A stretch of DNA of 64,000 nt. It comes from Procambarus clarkii (taxonomy: Eukaryota > Arthropoda > Malacostraca > Decapoda > Cambaridae). Below, in pieces: positions 1 through 9,583 of the stretch (the first letter of the stretch is position 1; the number at the start of each line of letters is the position of its first letter). The stretch covers positions 5,523,132-5,587,131 of the forward strand of contig NC_091151.1 of the NCBI RefSeq assembly GCF_040958095.1, given 5' to 3'. The position numbers were made by a program, and so were the translations under genes. The notes under the pieces were generated by a model that saw only the letters and a list, made by a program, of their open reading frames with translations, was not told the DNA's origin and did not search any database.

Positions 1-1474
1 TTCCTGCTGGTGGTGTTACACAGCTCATCATCATCACCTCCCTACGTGCGCTGCCACCTCTTCTGCCTCGGCACATAGCAGCTACATGCCCCTTCTGCCC
101 ACAAGTCCAGCACACCATATTCCTCCTTGGACTCCGGTGTTTCGGACTACTAGGACTAGTCCTTCGAGGGCTACTTGGGGGCGTCTTCTTAGCGCTTTGT
201 GGGACGGGTCTTTCCTCTTCGTCATGAGGTCTGTCGAACCGGCGTTGGTAATTCCTCGGAACGTACTTAGTAGACGGCCTATGAGTCAGGATGTATTCCT
301 CAGCCATTGTGGCTGCTGCACTCAAGGTCTCTACCTGCTGTTCCTCTAAGTACGTCTTCAGGTCTCCAGACAAACAATCCTTGAAGTCCTCTAGCAGTAT
401 AAGCTGCTCGAGGTCTTCTTTGGTCTCCACCTTCCGAGAGGCACACCACTCCTGAAAAAGTCGCTCCTTGATGGTGGCGAATTCGGTGAAAGTGTGCTCT
501 GAGGTCTTCTTCAGGTTTCTAAACTTCTGCCTGTATGCCTCAGGTACCAATTGGTACGCCATGAGCACAACCTTCTTCACCTTGTCATAATCGCCAGAGT
601 CGTCAAGGGATAACGTGGAGTAGGCGATTTGGGCCTTCCCAGTCAAGACTGACTGTATCATGATGGCCCAATTCTCCCTTGGCCACTCCAAAGAGGCAGC
701 GACTTTCTCAAAGGCTGCAAAAAACTTCGAAACTTCCCTCTCATTGAATTTGGGGACCATTTTGATGTTTCTTACCAGATCGAAACCGCTGGTGTCCGTT
801 GTTGGCCTCCGACCACCGCCTAATTGCAATACTTCTAGTTCATGTTGTCTCTGTCTTTCTTTTTCTTCTCTCTCTCGCTGTTTCTCTTCTCTTTCTCGTT
901 CTTCTCTTTCTCGTTTCTCTTCTCTCTCTCGTTCTTCTCTTTCTCGTTTCTCTTCTCTCTCTCGTTCTTCTCTTTCTCTTTCTCGTTCTTCTCTCTCTCG
1001 TCTCTCTTCTAATTCTAGACGCCTCATCGCCAATTCCTTTTCTTTCATCTCCATTTCTTTATTTTTCATCTCCACTTCTTTATCTTTTAATTCTCGTTCT
1101 AATTCTAACTTCTTCCACTCTATCTCGCGATTTATCTCTAAGGCGCGCATTTTGACTGTAAGCAAGCTAATGTTCAGCTCATCTGCATCACTGTCAATGT
1201 CGCTGCCTTTATCTTCCTTTTCCGTGGAAGCTATTTCCTCACCTTCCTTTGTACTAGGAGCCTCGCCTTCCTGTTTCTCTTCTGCCTTCAAGTGCCGGTG
1301 AACCTTGGACAAGATCTCCACACGGGAATCACTGGCACGGATCTTGATCTCCAGGTAGGCGCTCACTAGTACAAGTTCCGGTTTGCTCAGATATTTTAAT
1401 CTGGCAAGACAGTCCACTCGGTTCAGAAAAGCCTGAACATCGTCCAGATCATCGATGGTAGCTTTTTCTGACAT
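1..1474 (-). CDS. A0 gag-NC open frame, partial (runs off the window)
   Basis: An uninterrupted minus-strand frame starts at the ATG at 1474 and stays open to base 1 (at least 491 codons); I checked every codon for stops. It encodes the structural Gag of an LTR retrotransposon. Residues about 1-60 resemble a SAP-type helical domain. About 85-230 form a highly charged helix rich in E and R (EREEREREE repeats), probably a coiled coil. A capsid-like region begins near residue 239. A CCHC zinc knuckle (CWTCGQKGHVAAMC) lies near residues 455-468. By comparison with A1 the protease should follow just outside the window. This copy keeps the start codon and frame that A1 has lost, so it is the better preserved of the two. 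Confidence 0.85.
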   Translation of the reverse strand, partial: MSEKATIDDLDDVQAFLNRVDCLARLKYLSKPELVLVSAYLEIKIRASDSRVEILSKVHRHLKAEEKQEGEAPSTKEGEEIASTEKEDKGSDIDSDADELNISLLTVKMRALEINREIEWKKLELERELKDKEVEMKNKEMEMKEKELAMRRLELEERREREEREREREEREREEKREREEREREEKREREEREREEKQREREEKERQRQHELEVLQLGGGRRPTTDTSGFDLVRNIKMVPKFNEREVSKFFAAFEKVAASLEWPRENWAIMIQSVLTGKAQIAYSTLSLDDSGDYDKVKKVVLMAYQLVPEAYRQKFRNLKKTSEHTFTEFATIKERLFQEWCASRKVETKEDLEQLILLEDFKDCLSGDLKTYLEEQQVETLSAAATMAEEYILTHRPSTKYVPRNYQRRFDRPHDEEERPVPQSAKKTPPSSPRRTSPSSPKHRSPRRNMVCWTCGQKGHVAAMCRGRRGGSARREVMMMSCVTPPAG

Positions 1475-1499
1475 TGTCACAGACGGAACACTCAACTAG

Positions 1500-1790
1500 C
1501 ACTTAACACACTGCTTACACGTTAGCACTTAACGCACCGAGCACTGTTCTACGTCAATATTGCACTTTATCGCACCAAACACTGCACTTGCCAATATTAC
1601 ACGTAATTACTTCGGGCACCACACTACGCAAAATCGCACTTAATCACAGCGAACCCTTCGCTCTACAATATTGCACTGAATCACTGAGCACCGCACTAGT
1701 CAATATTGCACTTAATCGCTTAGTCACAGCGAGCACTGCACTGCACAATATTGCACTTAGTCACTCTTGAGCACCGCACAGGACGTATAA
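1500..1790 (-). repeat. Imperfect tandem repeats in the A0 leader
   Basis: Five to six imperfect copies of a roughly 45-bp unit lie between the primer binding site and gag. Each is built around CAATATTGCACTTA-like text followed by a GAGCACCGCAC-like segment. The same arrangement occurs in A1 (6040-6330) and, on the other strand, in A2 (35270-35490). Conservation across copies suggests it belongs to the family leader. Function is unknown. Confidence 0.8.
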
Positions 1791-1876
1791 CGTCACAATC
1801 GTCACACACAGGGGGAATTATATACAGGGATTACGCCACTTCACCACCCCTGTCAAACATACTTAACAAGGGGACG

Positions 1877-1895
1877 GATCCCGCTGGGGATGCCA
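1877..1895 (-). promoter_or_regulatory. Primer binding site of A0
   Basis: On the minus strand, four bases after the LTR end, the sequence reads TGGCATCCCCAGCGGGATC, the usual place and TGG start of a tRNA primer binding site. I cannot name the tRNA without a search. Confidence 0.75.
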
Positions 1896-1899
1896 ATTA

Positions 1900-2915
1900 T
1901 GTTACGGCCCTCTCGGGACGCAACGGGGTTCTTACTCTGATGTTGTTAGAGGAAGTTGTATCCGGCCCCAAGCCAGTAGTGGCTATCAAGGGATGTGATC
2001 CGTGACGCAAGAAACTTAAAGGGGGAAGGGAAAGAAAGTTAAGAACTTAAGATTATAATTTACCATCACCAAATAAATAATATATAAAAGAGTGCACAGG
2101 GGGAGGGGTATTAACACTGTACAGGGGAAATACACAATAGTCTTCTGCTGAAGACTCTGGATGCAGACTCTCGGTGCTGAGTCCTCGGTGCTTTCGTGGT
2201 CCCTTGACGAATCCTTCGACCAAGCTGAGTCTACCCCAGACACAAGCCAGCCAAAACACAGTTCCACTGTGGGCACCGCCATGGAGGCCGTCAACCACAA
2301 GTCCAGCAGGTCTGCTGGCAGGTTCCGGATCAGCAAGGCTGGTCAGGCCACCCCACGAGCGATACTAGGGTAGCGCCATAGTCAGGAGCCTCGTGTGATA
2401 CCACAAATCACTCTCCTGTCCTCAGTACCCCAGTGGATAATCGTCTCCAGCAGTCGGTCCCGGGTAATCCTTCTACTGCCACTCCACTGGCAGGGTAACA
2501 CCACAGTGTTCTTCCGGAGGACGACTTCACAGCTGCTGCAGCAAAGCACAAGGTATGGAGATGGCTGCCTTGAGTAGACTGACTCAACTTCCATCACAGC
2601 AGTCCCAGGTCGACTCTGTAAGCAGACACGTCATCAATAACTGGGACACACTAAGGCACCTCACTTACAGGCTCAGACACAAATGCCCACCTATCCACTC
2701 CATAGATGGCGCTGGTGTCTGAGCACCACCTCACCAGAGGTCAGCAGCGGCTGTGTTGAGCACTGAACAGGACTAGAAACTGGCCCTCGAGGCAAGTAAA
2801 ACACGTGGTCCTCACCAGGTGTCGTCGTCCGTTTGGAGGGGGTTTCGGGAGCTGACCCACAGATGGCGCGGTCGTCACTGCTCCGGGCTCGGACGCTGGG
2901 TCCGGGTTCGTAACA
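1900..2915 (-). repeat. Family A LTR shared by A0 (5') and A1 (3')
   Basis: This 1016-bp LTR has TGTTACG/CGTAACA ends. Read on the minus strand it is followed by the A0 primer binding site and preceded by the A1 polypurine tract. It matches 6439-7270 joined to 16277-16462, the LTR split by element B. A stretch around 2068-2095 is AT-rich and TATA-like, but I do not assign a promoter. Confidence 0.9.
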
Positions 2916-3641
2916 CCTCCCCACCAAAAAGAATTTGGTTTGGGGTTCTATAAAAAGAAACACAAACCAAATTAGTACGGCGACACAACTCCAAATGGAC
3001 TCACTTATGCCGTAAGCTGGAACGGCGAGGCTGTCTCGTCCACAGAACTGTCCTAATGGGCAATTCCGACACAACAGGAACTTGCGGATAGAAGACGATG
3101 ATCTGTCTGAAGCAGTCTTCCACACTTCCTCTGCGACGTCAAGCAGGGGCATCATCTCATCTCTCTCGAGTAAGAATCGGTGTAGACACGATGAGGGGCG
3201 ACTCGACACTTCCCTGTGTCGTGGCACCGATGATGGCTGATCACAGACGGCATTTCTGGTACCGGTCCGATGGTCCTTCAGGGAGACAGGAACCTGGAAT
3301 ACAGGGGTCTGATAATTCAGAGTGACAGCGACAGCGGGTAAAACAGTACTTACAGCATATTCCTCTACTAGGTCCACACCTAGTTCCAACGGGGCTGTTC
3401 GTACATCGAAGATGGCATTCGCTCTGCCACCGTCAGGTCGACCAACGTTCCGTATAACGCTGTATTGAGGCTCAGCAATCACGCGGGGGGGGTCAACCTG
3501 TTGGAAACAGTCACTCATATTACCGTATCGCGTACCTCCTGTATCTATCATCACCTTCCAGGCTCCTTCGTCGACTGCAACACTCGCAGTACACGTCTCT
3601 AATCCCTGGGATCTCTTCACGATGTTCAAGGGAGCCATCAT
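2691..3641 (-). CDS. A1 ORF3, unrecognised product with a D-T-G-G motif
   Basis: This open frame starts 12 bases after the stop of the NC-protease frame and runs through the polypurine tract into the LTR, so only about 3641-2916 is internal sequence. The first ~130 residues are also readable in A2 (37737-38160), including the WKVM(I/V)DTGG motif, a retropepsin-like signature, and the block PVFQVP(V/I)SLKD. A hydrophobic stretch (VLIWFVFLFI) lies near the polypurine tract in both copies. No integrase, RT or RNase H motif is present. It could be a second protease-like domain, an accessory protein, or a remnant of a larger deleted pol gene. Function is not assigned. Confidence 0.5.
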   Translation of the reverse strand: MMAPLNIVKRSQGLETCTASVAVDEGAWKVMIDTGGTRYGNMSDCFQQVDPPRVIAEPQYSVIRNVGRPDGGRANAIFDVRTAPLELGVDLVEEYAVSTVLPAVAVTLNYQTPVFQVPVSLKDHRTGTRNAVCDQPSSVPRHREVSSRPSSCLHRFLLERDEMMPLLDVAEEVWKTASDRSSSSIRKFLLCRNCPLGQFCGRDSLAVPAYGISESIWSCVAVLIWFVFLFIEPQTKFFLVGRCYEPGPSVRARSSDDRAICGSAPETPSKRTTTPGEDHVFYLPRGPVSSPVQCSTQPLLTSGEVVLRHQRHLWSG

Positions 3642-3653
3642 CCTTCGGGTCGT

Positions 3654-4949
3654 CTACTGATCCTTACCGAGACCACACACGAGAATAAAACAAAATACTG
3701 CTAGGAAACTTTTGGTCACCTGAGGGATAAGCTTCCTGAGCCTGTCATGTCCGTAGCCGGCAACATCCACTAGCCTGGTTTGGACCAAAGAGGGCACTAG
3801 ACCTTTTGAACACACCTCACATACCTCTGACGTCTGGGGAATCTCTGGCCAGTTCCATGAACGCTGTACAATGCCATACCGCAAGTACACATCCGCCTTC
3901 GCTCCAGACTCGTTGGTATCCGTGGGTGCCTGCACACAAGGCCTCTCTTCTAGTTCAGGTACTTCTGCCATCGTAACCCCATGTTTCTCGTCGGGAGAAG
4001 AATCAGGAGACACTGTTAGAATACTATCGATCTGCGGGTGAGAGGACAAATTAAACATGTTCAAATCCGGGTCTGTCTTTACCTGGATATTACCACGGCC
4101 CGTCGTTACCTCAGACCTTGCTGTTCTGGCTGACTCGTCCGCGACCTTGGGAAGATTGATGCTCCAATCTGTCACCAAGTCGTTGGCTAGTACCACGTCA
4201 ATCCCAGACACAGGGAGGGTATCGACTACTGCCAACGCACATGTGCCGCTGAAGTAAGGCGAGTCGAGATGTACCGGCACTAAGGGGGCGATATACTGCG
4301 TCCTAGGAAACCCAAACAGGACAACCTGTTGTCTCCCGTCCACACTTACTCCCTCGAGTAACGAGCTCTTCACGATCAGGGACTGGGCTGCTCCACTATC
4401 TCTGAGCACTACAACAGATCTACCAGTATGATCACTCGTTACATACCCGCTTGAAGTGTGAGGGGCGAACAAACTTGATCCTTCCGGCGTCGTCGTCGAC
4501 TGGCTTCCTGCTGGTGGTGTTACACAGCTCATCATCATCACCTCCCTACGTGCGCTGCCACCTCTTCTGCCTTGGCACATAGCAGCTACATGCCCTTTCT
4601 GCCCACAAGTCCAGCACACCATATTCCTCCTTGGACTCCAGTGTTTCGGACTACTAGGACTAGTCCTTCGAGGGCTACTTGGGGGCGTCTTCTTAGCGCT
4701 TTGTGGGACGAGTCTTTCCTCTTCGTCATGAGGTCTGGCGAACCGGCGTTGGTAATTCCTCGGGACGTACTTAGCAGACGGCCTATGAGTCAGGATGTAT
4801 TCCTCAGCCATTGTGGCTGCTGCACTCAAGGTCTCTACCTGCTGTTCCTCTAAGTACGTCTTCAGGTCTCCAGACAAACAATCCTTGAAGTCCTCTAGCA
4901 GTATAAGCTGCTCGAGGTCTTCTTTTGGTCTCCACCTTCCGAGAGGCAC
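3654..4949 (-). CDS. A1 nucleocapsid-protease frame (C-terminal gag plus retropepsin)
   Basis: The frame carries the end of the capsid region, an SPR-rich linker, one CCHC zinc knuckle (CWTCGQKGHVAAMC) and a retropepsin-like domain with active-site motif RDSGAAQS and a later VVLANDLV strand. The first few residues are out of frame relative to A0, because a one-base insertion near 4925 separates this piece from the upstream gag. The C-terminus is hydrophobic (FLAVFCFILVCG) before the stop. In related elements this protease would cleave Gag and Pol. Here no integrase or RT follows, only ORF3. Confidence 0.75.
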   Translation of the reverse strand: MPLGRWRPKEDLEQLILLEDFKDCLSGDLKTYLEEQQVETLSAAATMAEEYILTHRPSAKYVPRNYQRRFARPHDEEERLVPQSAKKTPPSSPRRTSPSSPKHWSPRRNMVCWTCGQKGHVAAMCQGRRGGSARREVMMMSCVTPPAGSQSTTTPEGSSLFAPHTSSGYVTSDHTGRSVVVLRDSGAAQSLIVKSSLLEGVSVDGRQQVVLFGFPRTQYIAPLVPVHLDSPYFSGTCALAVVDTLPVSGIDVVLANDLVTDWSINLPKVADESARTARSEVTTGRGNIQVKTDPDLNMFNLSSHPQIDSILTVSPDSSPDEKHGVTMAEVPELEERPCVQAPTDTNESGAKADVYLRYGIVQRSWNWPEIPQTSEVCEVCSKGLVPSLVQTRLVDVAGYGHDRLRKLIPQVTKSFLAVFCFILVCGLGKDQ

Positions 4950-6013
4950 ACCACTCCTGAAAAAGTCGCTCCTTGATGGTGGCGAATTCGGTGAAAGTGT
5001 GCTCTGAGGTCTTCTTCAGGTTTCTAAACTTCTGCCTGTATGCCTCCGGTACCAATTGGTACGCCATGAGCACAACCTTCTTCACCTTGTCATAATCGCC
5101 AGAGTCGTCAAGGGATAACGTGGAGTAGGCGATTTGGGCCTTCCCAGTCAAGACTGACTGTATCATGATGGCCCAATTCTCCCTTGGCCACTCCAAAGAG
5201 GCAGCGACTTTCTCGAAGGCTGCAAAGAACTTCGAAACTTCCCTCTCATTGAATTTGGGGACCATTTTGATGTTTCTTACCGGATCGAAACCGCTGTGTC
5301 CGTTGTTGTCTTCCGACCACCGCCTAATCGCAATACTTCTAGTTCATGTTGTCTCTGTCTTTCTTTTTCTTCTCTCTCTCGCTGTTTCTCTTCTCTTTCT
5401 CGTTCTTCTCTTTCTCGTTTCTCTTCTCTCTCTCGTTCTTCTCTTTCTCGTTTCTCTTCTCTCTCTCGTTCTTCTCTTTCTCTTTCTCGTTCTTCTCTCT
5501 CTCGTTCTTCTCTTTCTCTTTCTCGTTCTTCTCTCTCTCGTCTCTCTTCTAATTCTAGACGCCTCATCGCCAATTCCTTTTCTTTCATCACGATTTCTTT
5601 ATTTTTCATCTCCACTTCTTTATCTTTTAATTCTCGTTCTAATTTTAACTTCTTCCACTCTATCTCGCGATTTATCTCTAAGGCGCGCATTTTGACTGTA
5701 AGCAAGCTAATGTTCAGCTCACCTGCATCACTGTCAATGTCGCTGCCTTTATCTTCCTTTTCCATGGAAGCTATTTCCTCACCTTCCTTTGTACTAGGAG
5801 CCTCGCCTTCCTGTTTCTCTTCTGCCTTCAAGTGCCGGTGAACCTTGGACAAGATCTCCACACGGGAATCACTGGCACGGATCTTGATCTCCAGGTAGGC
5901 GCTCACTAGTACAAGTTCCGGTTTGCTCAGATATTTTAATCTGGCAAGACAGTCCACTCGGTTCAGAAAAGCCTGAACATGTCCAGATCATCGATGGTAG
6001 CTTTTTCTGCCGT
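4804..6013 (-). pseudogene. A1 gag N-terminal part, frameshifted
   Basis: This is homologous to the intact A0 gag but broken. The start codon is ACG at 6013. One base is missing near 5981 and another near 5299, and an extra base near 4925 shifts the frame into the NC-protease ORF. It carries the SAP-like N-terminus, a charged coiled coil that is longer than in A0 by one E/R repeat block (near 5500-5535), and the capsid segment. It would not make a full Gag unless complemented. Confidence 0.85.
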
Positions 6014-6039
6014 TGTCACAGACGGAACACTCAACTAGC

Positions 6040-6330
6040 ACTTAACACACTGCTTACACGTTAGCACTTAACGCACCGAGCACTGTTCTACGTCAATATT
6101 GCACTTTATCGCACCAAACACTGCACTTGCCAATATTGCACGTAATTACTTCGGGCACCACACTACGCAATATCGCACTTAATCACAGCGAACCCTTCGC
6201 TCTACAATATTGCACTGAATCACTGAGCACCGCACTAGTCAATATTGCACTTAATCGCTTAGTCACAGCGAGCACCGCACTGCACAATATTGCACTTAGT
6301 CACTCTTGAGCACCGCACAGGACGTATAAC
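6040..6330 (-). repeat. Imperfect tandem repeats in the A1 leader
   Basis: This is the same array of CAATATTGCAC-type units as in A0, with only a few substitutions. It lies between the primer binding site and the degenerate gag start. Confidence 0.78.
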
Positions 6331-6415
6331 GTCACAATCGTCACACACAGGGGGAATTATATACAGGGATTACGCCACTTCACCACCCCTGTCAAACATA
6401 CTTAACAAGGGGACG

Positions 6416-6434
6416 GATCCCGCTGGGGATGCCA
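6416..6434 (-). promoter_or_regulatory. Primer binding site of A1
   Basis: Same TGGCATCCCCAGCGGGATC sequence and spacing as in A0, directly after the LTR end at 6439. Confidence 0.75.
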
Positions 6435-6438
6435 ATTA

Positions 6439-7270
6439 TGTTACGGCCCTCTCGGGACGCAACGGGGTTCTTACTCTGATGTTGTTAGAGGAAATTGTAT
6501 CCGGCCCCAAGCCAGTAGTGGCTATCAAGGGATGTGATCCGTGACGCAAGAAACTTAAAGGGGGAAGGGAAAGAAAGTTAAGAACTTAAGATTATAATTT
6601 ACCATCACCAAATAAATAATATATAAAAGAGTGCACAGGGGGAGGGGTATTAACACTGTACAGGGGAAATACACAATAGTCTTCTGCTGAAGACTCTGGA
6701 TGCAGACTCTCGGTGCTGAGTCCTCGGTGCTTTCGTGGTCCCTTGACGAATCCTTCGACCAAGCTGAGTCTACCCCAGACACAAGCCAGCCAAAACACAG
6801 TTCCACTGGGGGCACCGCCGTGGAGGCCGTCAACCACAAGTCCAGCAGGTCTGCTGGCAGGTTCCGCATCAGCAAGGCTGGTCAGGCCACCCCACGAACG
6901 ATACTAGGGTAGCGCCCTAGTCAGGAGCCTCGTGTGATACCACAAATCACTCTCCTGTCCTCAGTACCCCAGTGGATAATCGTCTCCAGCAGTCGGTCCC
7001 GGGTAATCCTTCTACTGCCACTCCACTGGCAGGGTAACACCACAGTGTTCTTCCGGGGGACGACTTCACAGCTGCTGCAGCAAAGCACAAGGTATGGAGA
7101 TGGCTGCCTTGGGTAGACTGACTCAACTTCCATCACAGCAGTCCCAGGTCGACTCTGTAAGCAGACATGTCATCAATAACTGGGACACACTAAGGCACCT
7201 CACTTACAGGCTCAGACACAAATGCCCACCTATCCACTCCATAGATGGCGCTGGTGTCTGAGCACCACCT
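6439..7270 (-). repeat. A1 5' LTR, distal part, interrupted by element B
   Basis: It matches 1900-2731 until the bases CACCT at 7266-7270, where element B begins. The missing remainder of the LTR resumes at 16277. The second CACCT at 16277-16281 is the target site duplication. Confidence 0.92.
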
Positions 7271-9559
7271 GAAGCAATCCCTCTGAGAAGAGTGACGTCG
7301 AGAGCCGTTCTGGATAGACTACAGAACTACATTGCGTGGGTAGGAATGCCCAAGGTTATCCAGACGGACCAGGGGAGTGTCTTCCAGTCGAAGTTGTTTA
7401 GGGAAACTGTGAAAGGATGGAGAGTAGAGCAAGTGCGCTCGTCACCGTATCACCCTCAGTCGCAGGGAGCATTGGAGCGTTTCCATGGAACGCTAAAGAG
7501 CTTGTTGAGGATATACTGCGCTGAGGAAGGGAGTAGTTGGGACGAGGCATTACCATCCGTGTTGTTCGCCATCAGGGATGCGGTAGTAGAATCACTCGGA
7601 TTCACCCCATTTCAACTGGTGTACGGACACTCCGTGAGGAGCCCAGTGGGCGCGCTGAAGGAGCAGCTCACCGTGGATAGGCCTAAGGTGGACGTGGGAA
7701 AATATGTGAAGACTTTTAGAGAGCGACTCTCTAGGGCCAGAGATTTGGCCAAGGAAAATTTGAGGACATCCCAGGCAGAGATGGTAAGGTATCACGACAG
7801 GAAGGCGAAGGGCAGGAAATTTCAAGAAGGAGATCAGGTGTTAGTCTTGCTACCGGTAAAAGGAAGTATATACGAGTCGAGATTTTGTGGACCATATACC
7901 ATCCAGAAGGCATTAGGGGATGTGAATTATGTAATCCACATGCCAGATCGTCCGAGGAAGTCACAGGTTTGCCACGTGAACATGATAAAGAGGTACTATG
8001 ACAGAGATAAGCCTCTAGGCGATGAAGAACCGATGGAAACCCCATTGCAGGCGACGGTGCTGTGTGGAGGAGACGGCAAAGGAATAGAAGAGGAGAACTG
8101 TAAGTTAGAGAGGGCCGATGGCGCGAAGATATCAAATACAGAAAGCCTGGCCAAGATAGGTGAGCGTCTGGGTCATTTGGAGGATGACCAACGACAGGAG
8201 CTAGTGGAGATCCTACGGAGGAATAAGTCGTTATTCACGGACGTGCCTAGAAGACACCGCGGAACGGTGCACGAAGTGAATGTAGGGAGTGCTGAGCCCA
8301 TCAAGCAGCACCCTTACAGAGTTAACCCGGAGAAAGCAGCGGCAATGAGAGCAGAAGTGAAGTATCTGCTAGATAACGACTTGGCAGAGGTTAGCGACAG
8401 TGACTGGAGTTCGCCGTGCCTCCTCGTGAAGAAGAGTGACGGCACGTACCGGTTCTGTACCGATTATAGGAAAGTGAATGCACTCACGGTCGCTGACTCG
8501 TTTCCGATACCGCGCATTGACGATTGCATAGATCGGATTGGGAGTGCACGGTATGTCTCGAAGATAGACCTGTTGAAGGGATACTACCAGATTCCCCTGT
8601 CTGAGGAGACCAAGAGGATCTCAGCGTTCGTGACTCCCGACGGCTTGTACCAATATAAAGTGGTGCCGTTCGGAATGAAGAATAGTGGTAGTTGTTTTCA
8701 ACGAGTAATGAATCAGGTATTACAAGGCGCGACCGGATGTGCAGTGTACATCGATGATATTGTGGTGTTCGCTGATTCCTGGAAGGATCACGTGGATCGA
8801 CTTTTAGATTTGTTCGATCGTTTGGAGAAGGCCAACATGACGATCAACTTGGCAAAAAGCGAGTTCGGGAGAGCCCGCCTGGAGTACCTTGGATATATAG
8901 TAGGGCAAGGCGAGGTTGCTCCGGTAAGAACAAAGGTGGAGGCCATTGACAACTTCCCGGTGCCCAGGAGTAAGAAAGAATTGTTGAGATACCTCGGTAT
9001 GATTGGATATTACCGGAAGTTCTGTGAAAATTTCTCCACCATAGCCGCTCCTATGACGAGTTTGCTATCAAAGAGCAAGAAGTGGGAGTGGAATGGAACA
9101 GCACAAGAAGCGTTTGAGAAGACCAAAAGACTGTTGACTGGGGCACCTGTACTAGTGTCGCCAGATTTTGAAGCGCCGTTTACGTTATTTGTAGATGCCA
9201 GTGATATAGGGGCCGGAGCTGTACTGACGCAGCAGAATGATGGAATTTACCGCCCCGTGTCCTTCTTCTCGAAGAAGTTCGTTAAGCACCAGAGGTCGTA
9301 CAGTACAGTCGAGAAAGAGACTTTGGCCCTGGTGATGGCATTGAAACATTTTGAAGTGTATGTGAGTGGGGGAGGACACCCAGTAACGGTGTATACAGAC
9401 CATAATCCCCTAGTTTTCCTGAAGAAAATGAAGCATGCAAACCAGAGATTAACCAGATGGTTTTTATCGCTATACGAGTATGACCTGGTGATAACGCACA
9501 TAAGAGGGCGAGACAATGTAGTGGCTGATGCGTTATCTCGAGCCCAGCCACTAGAATAA
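7271..9559 (+). CDS. Element B pol: integrase C-terminal part, reverse transcriptase, RNase H
   Basis: The frame is open from the insertion boundary to the stop at 9559 (about 762 codons; no native start because the 5' part of INT lies elsewhere). Integrase core motifs QTDQGS (near residue 32) and GALERFHG (near 68) supply the second Asp and the Glu of the DDE triad. A basic GPYTIQ module follows near 7890. A Ty3/gypsy-type RT then carries YIDDIVVFADS (near 493), preceded by SKIDLLKGYYQIPL. RNase H follows with LFVDASDIGAGAVL, EKETLALVMAL, VYTDHNPL and VADALSR. The integrase-RT-RNase H order in one frame is unusual. No frameshift or stop is seen. Confidence 0.92.
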   Translation, partial: EAIPLRRVTSRAVLDRLQNYIAWVGMPKVIQTDQGSVFQSKLFRETVKGWRVEQVRSSPYHPQSQGALERFHGTLKSLLRIYCAEEGSSWDEALPSVLFAIRDAVVESLGFTPFQLVYGHSVRSPVGALKEQLTVDRPKVDVGKYVKTFRERLSRARDLAKENLRTSQAEMVRYHDRKAKGRKFQEGDQVLVLLPVKGSIYESRFCGPYTIQKALGDVNYVIHMPDRPRKSQVCHVNMIKRYYDRDKPLGDEEPMETPLQATVLCGGDGKGIEEENCKLERADGAKISNTESLAKIGERLGHLEDDQRQELVEILRRNKSLFTDVPRRHRGTVHEVNVGSAEPIKQHPYRVNPEKAAAMRAEVKYLLDNDLAEVSDSDWSSPCLLVKKSDGTYRFCTDYRKVNALTVADSFPIPRIDDCIDRIGSARYVSKIDLLKGYYQIPLSEETKRISAFVTPDGLYQYKVVPFGMKNSGSCFQRVMNQVLQGATGCAVYIDDIVVFADSWKDHVDRLLDLFDRLEKANMTINLAKSEFGRARLEYLGYIVGQGEVAPVRTKVEAIDNFPVPRSKKELLRYLGMIGYYRKFCENFSTIAAPMTSLLSKSKKWEWNGTAQEAFEKTKRLLTGAPVLVSPDFEAPFTLFVDASDIGAGAVLTQQNDGIYRPVSFFSKKFVKHQRSYSTVEKETLALVMALKHFEVYVSGGGHPVTVYTDHNPLVFLKKMKHANQRLTRWFLSLYEYDLVITHIRGRDNVVADALSRAQPLE

Positions 9560-9565
9560 CTCTCA

Positions 9566-9583
9566 AAAATAAGGGGAGGGGAG
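9566..9583 (+). promoter_or_regulatory. Polypurine tract of element B
   Basis: The purine run AAATAAGGGGAGGGGAG lies immediately upstream of the LTR start TGTTATG at 9584, where the plus-strand primer of an LTR element is expected. Confidence 0.75.

Noticed and set aside
660-1301. Plus-strand Ser/Leu-rich open frames across 660-1301 and 5165-5841
   Set aside because: They are antisense shadows of the E/R-rich coiled coil of family A gag.
1500-1790. CRISPR-like array in the family A leader
   Set aside because: The units are imperfect and directly adjacent, without unique spacers, and the context is a eukaryotic LTR element.
2174-2597. Small open frames in the family A LTRs (2053-2597 and 6555-7136)
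   Set aside because: Present only because LTR sequence lacks stops in places; no start context, domain or conservation beyond LTR identity.
2691-3641. Family A ORF3 as an envelope gene
   Set aside because: There is a hydrophobic stretch but no signal peptide, no cleavage or fusion-peptide pattern, and the better-conserved part has a D-T-G-G motif. An envelope call is not supported.
7271-9559. Element B as an endogenous retrovirus
   Set aside because: The RT and integrase are of Ty3/gypsy type with Gmr1-like order, and no envelope-like gene is present.
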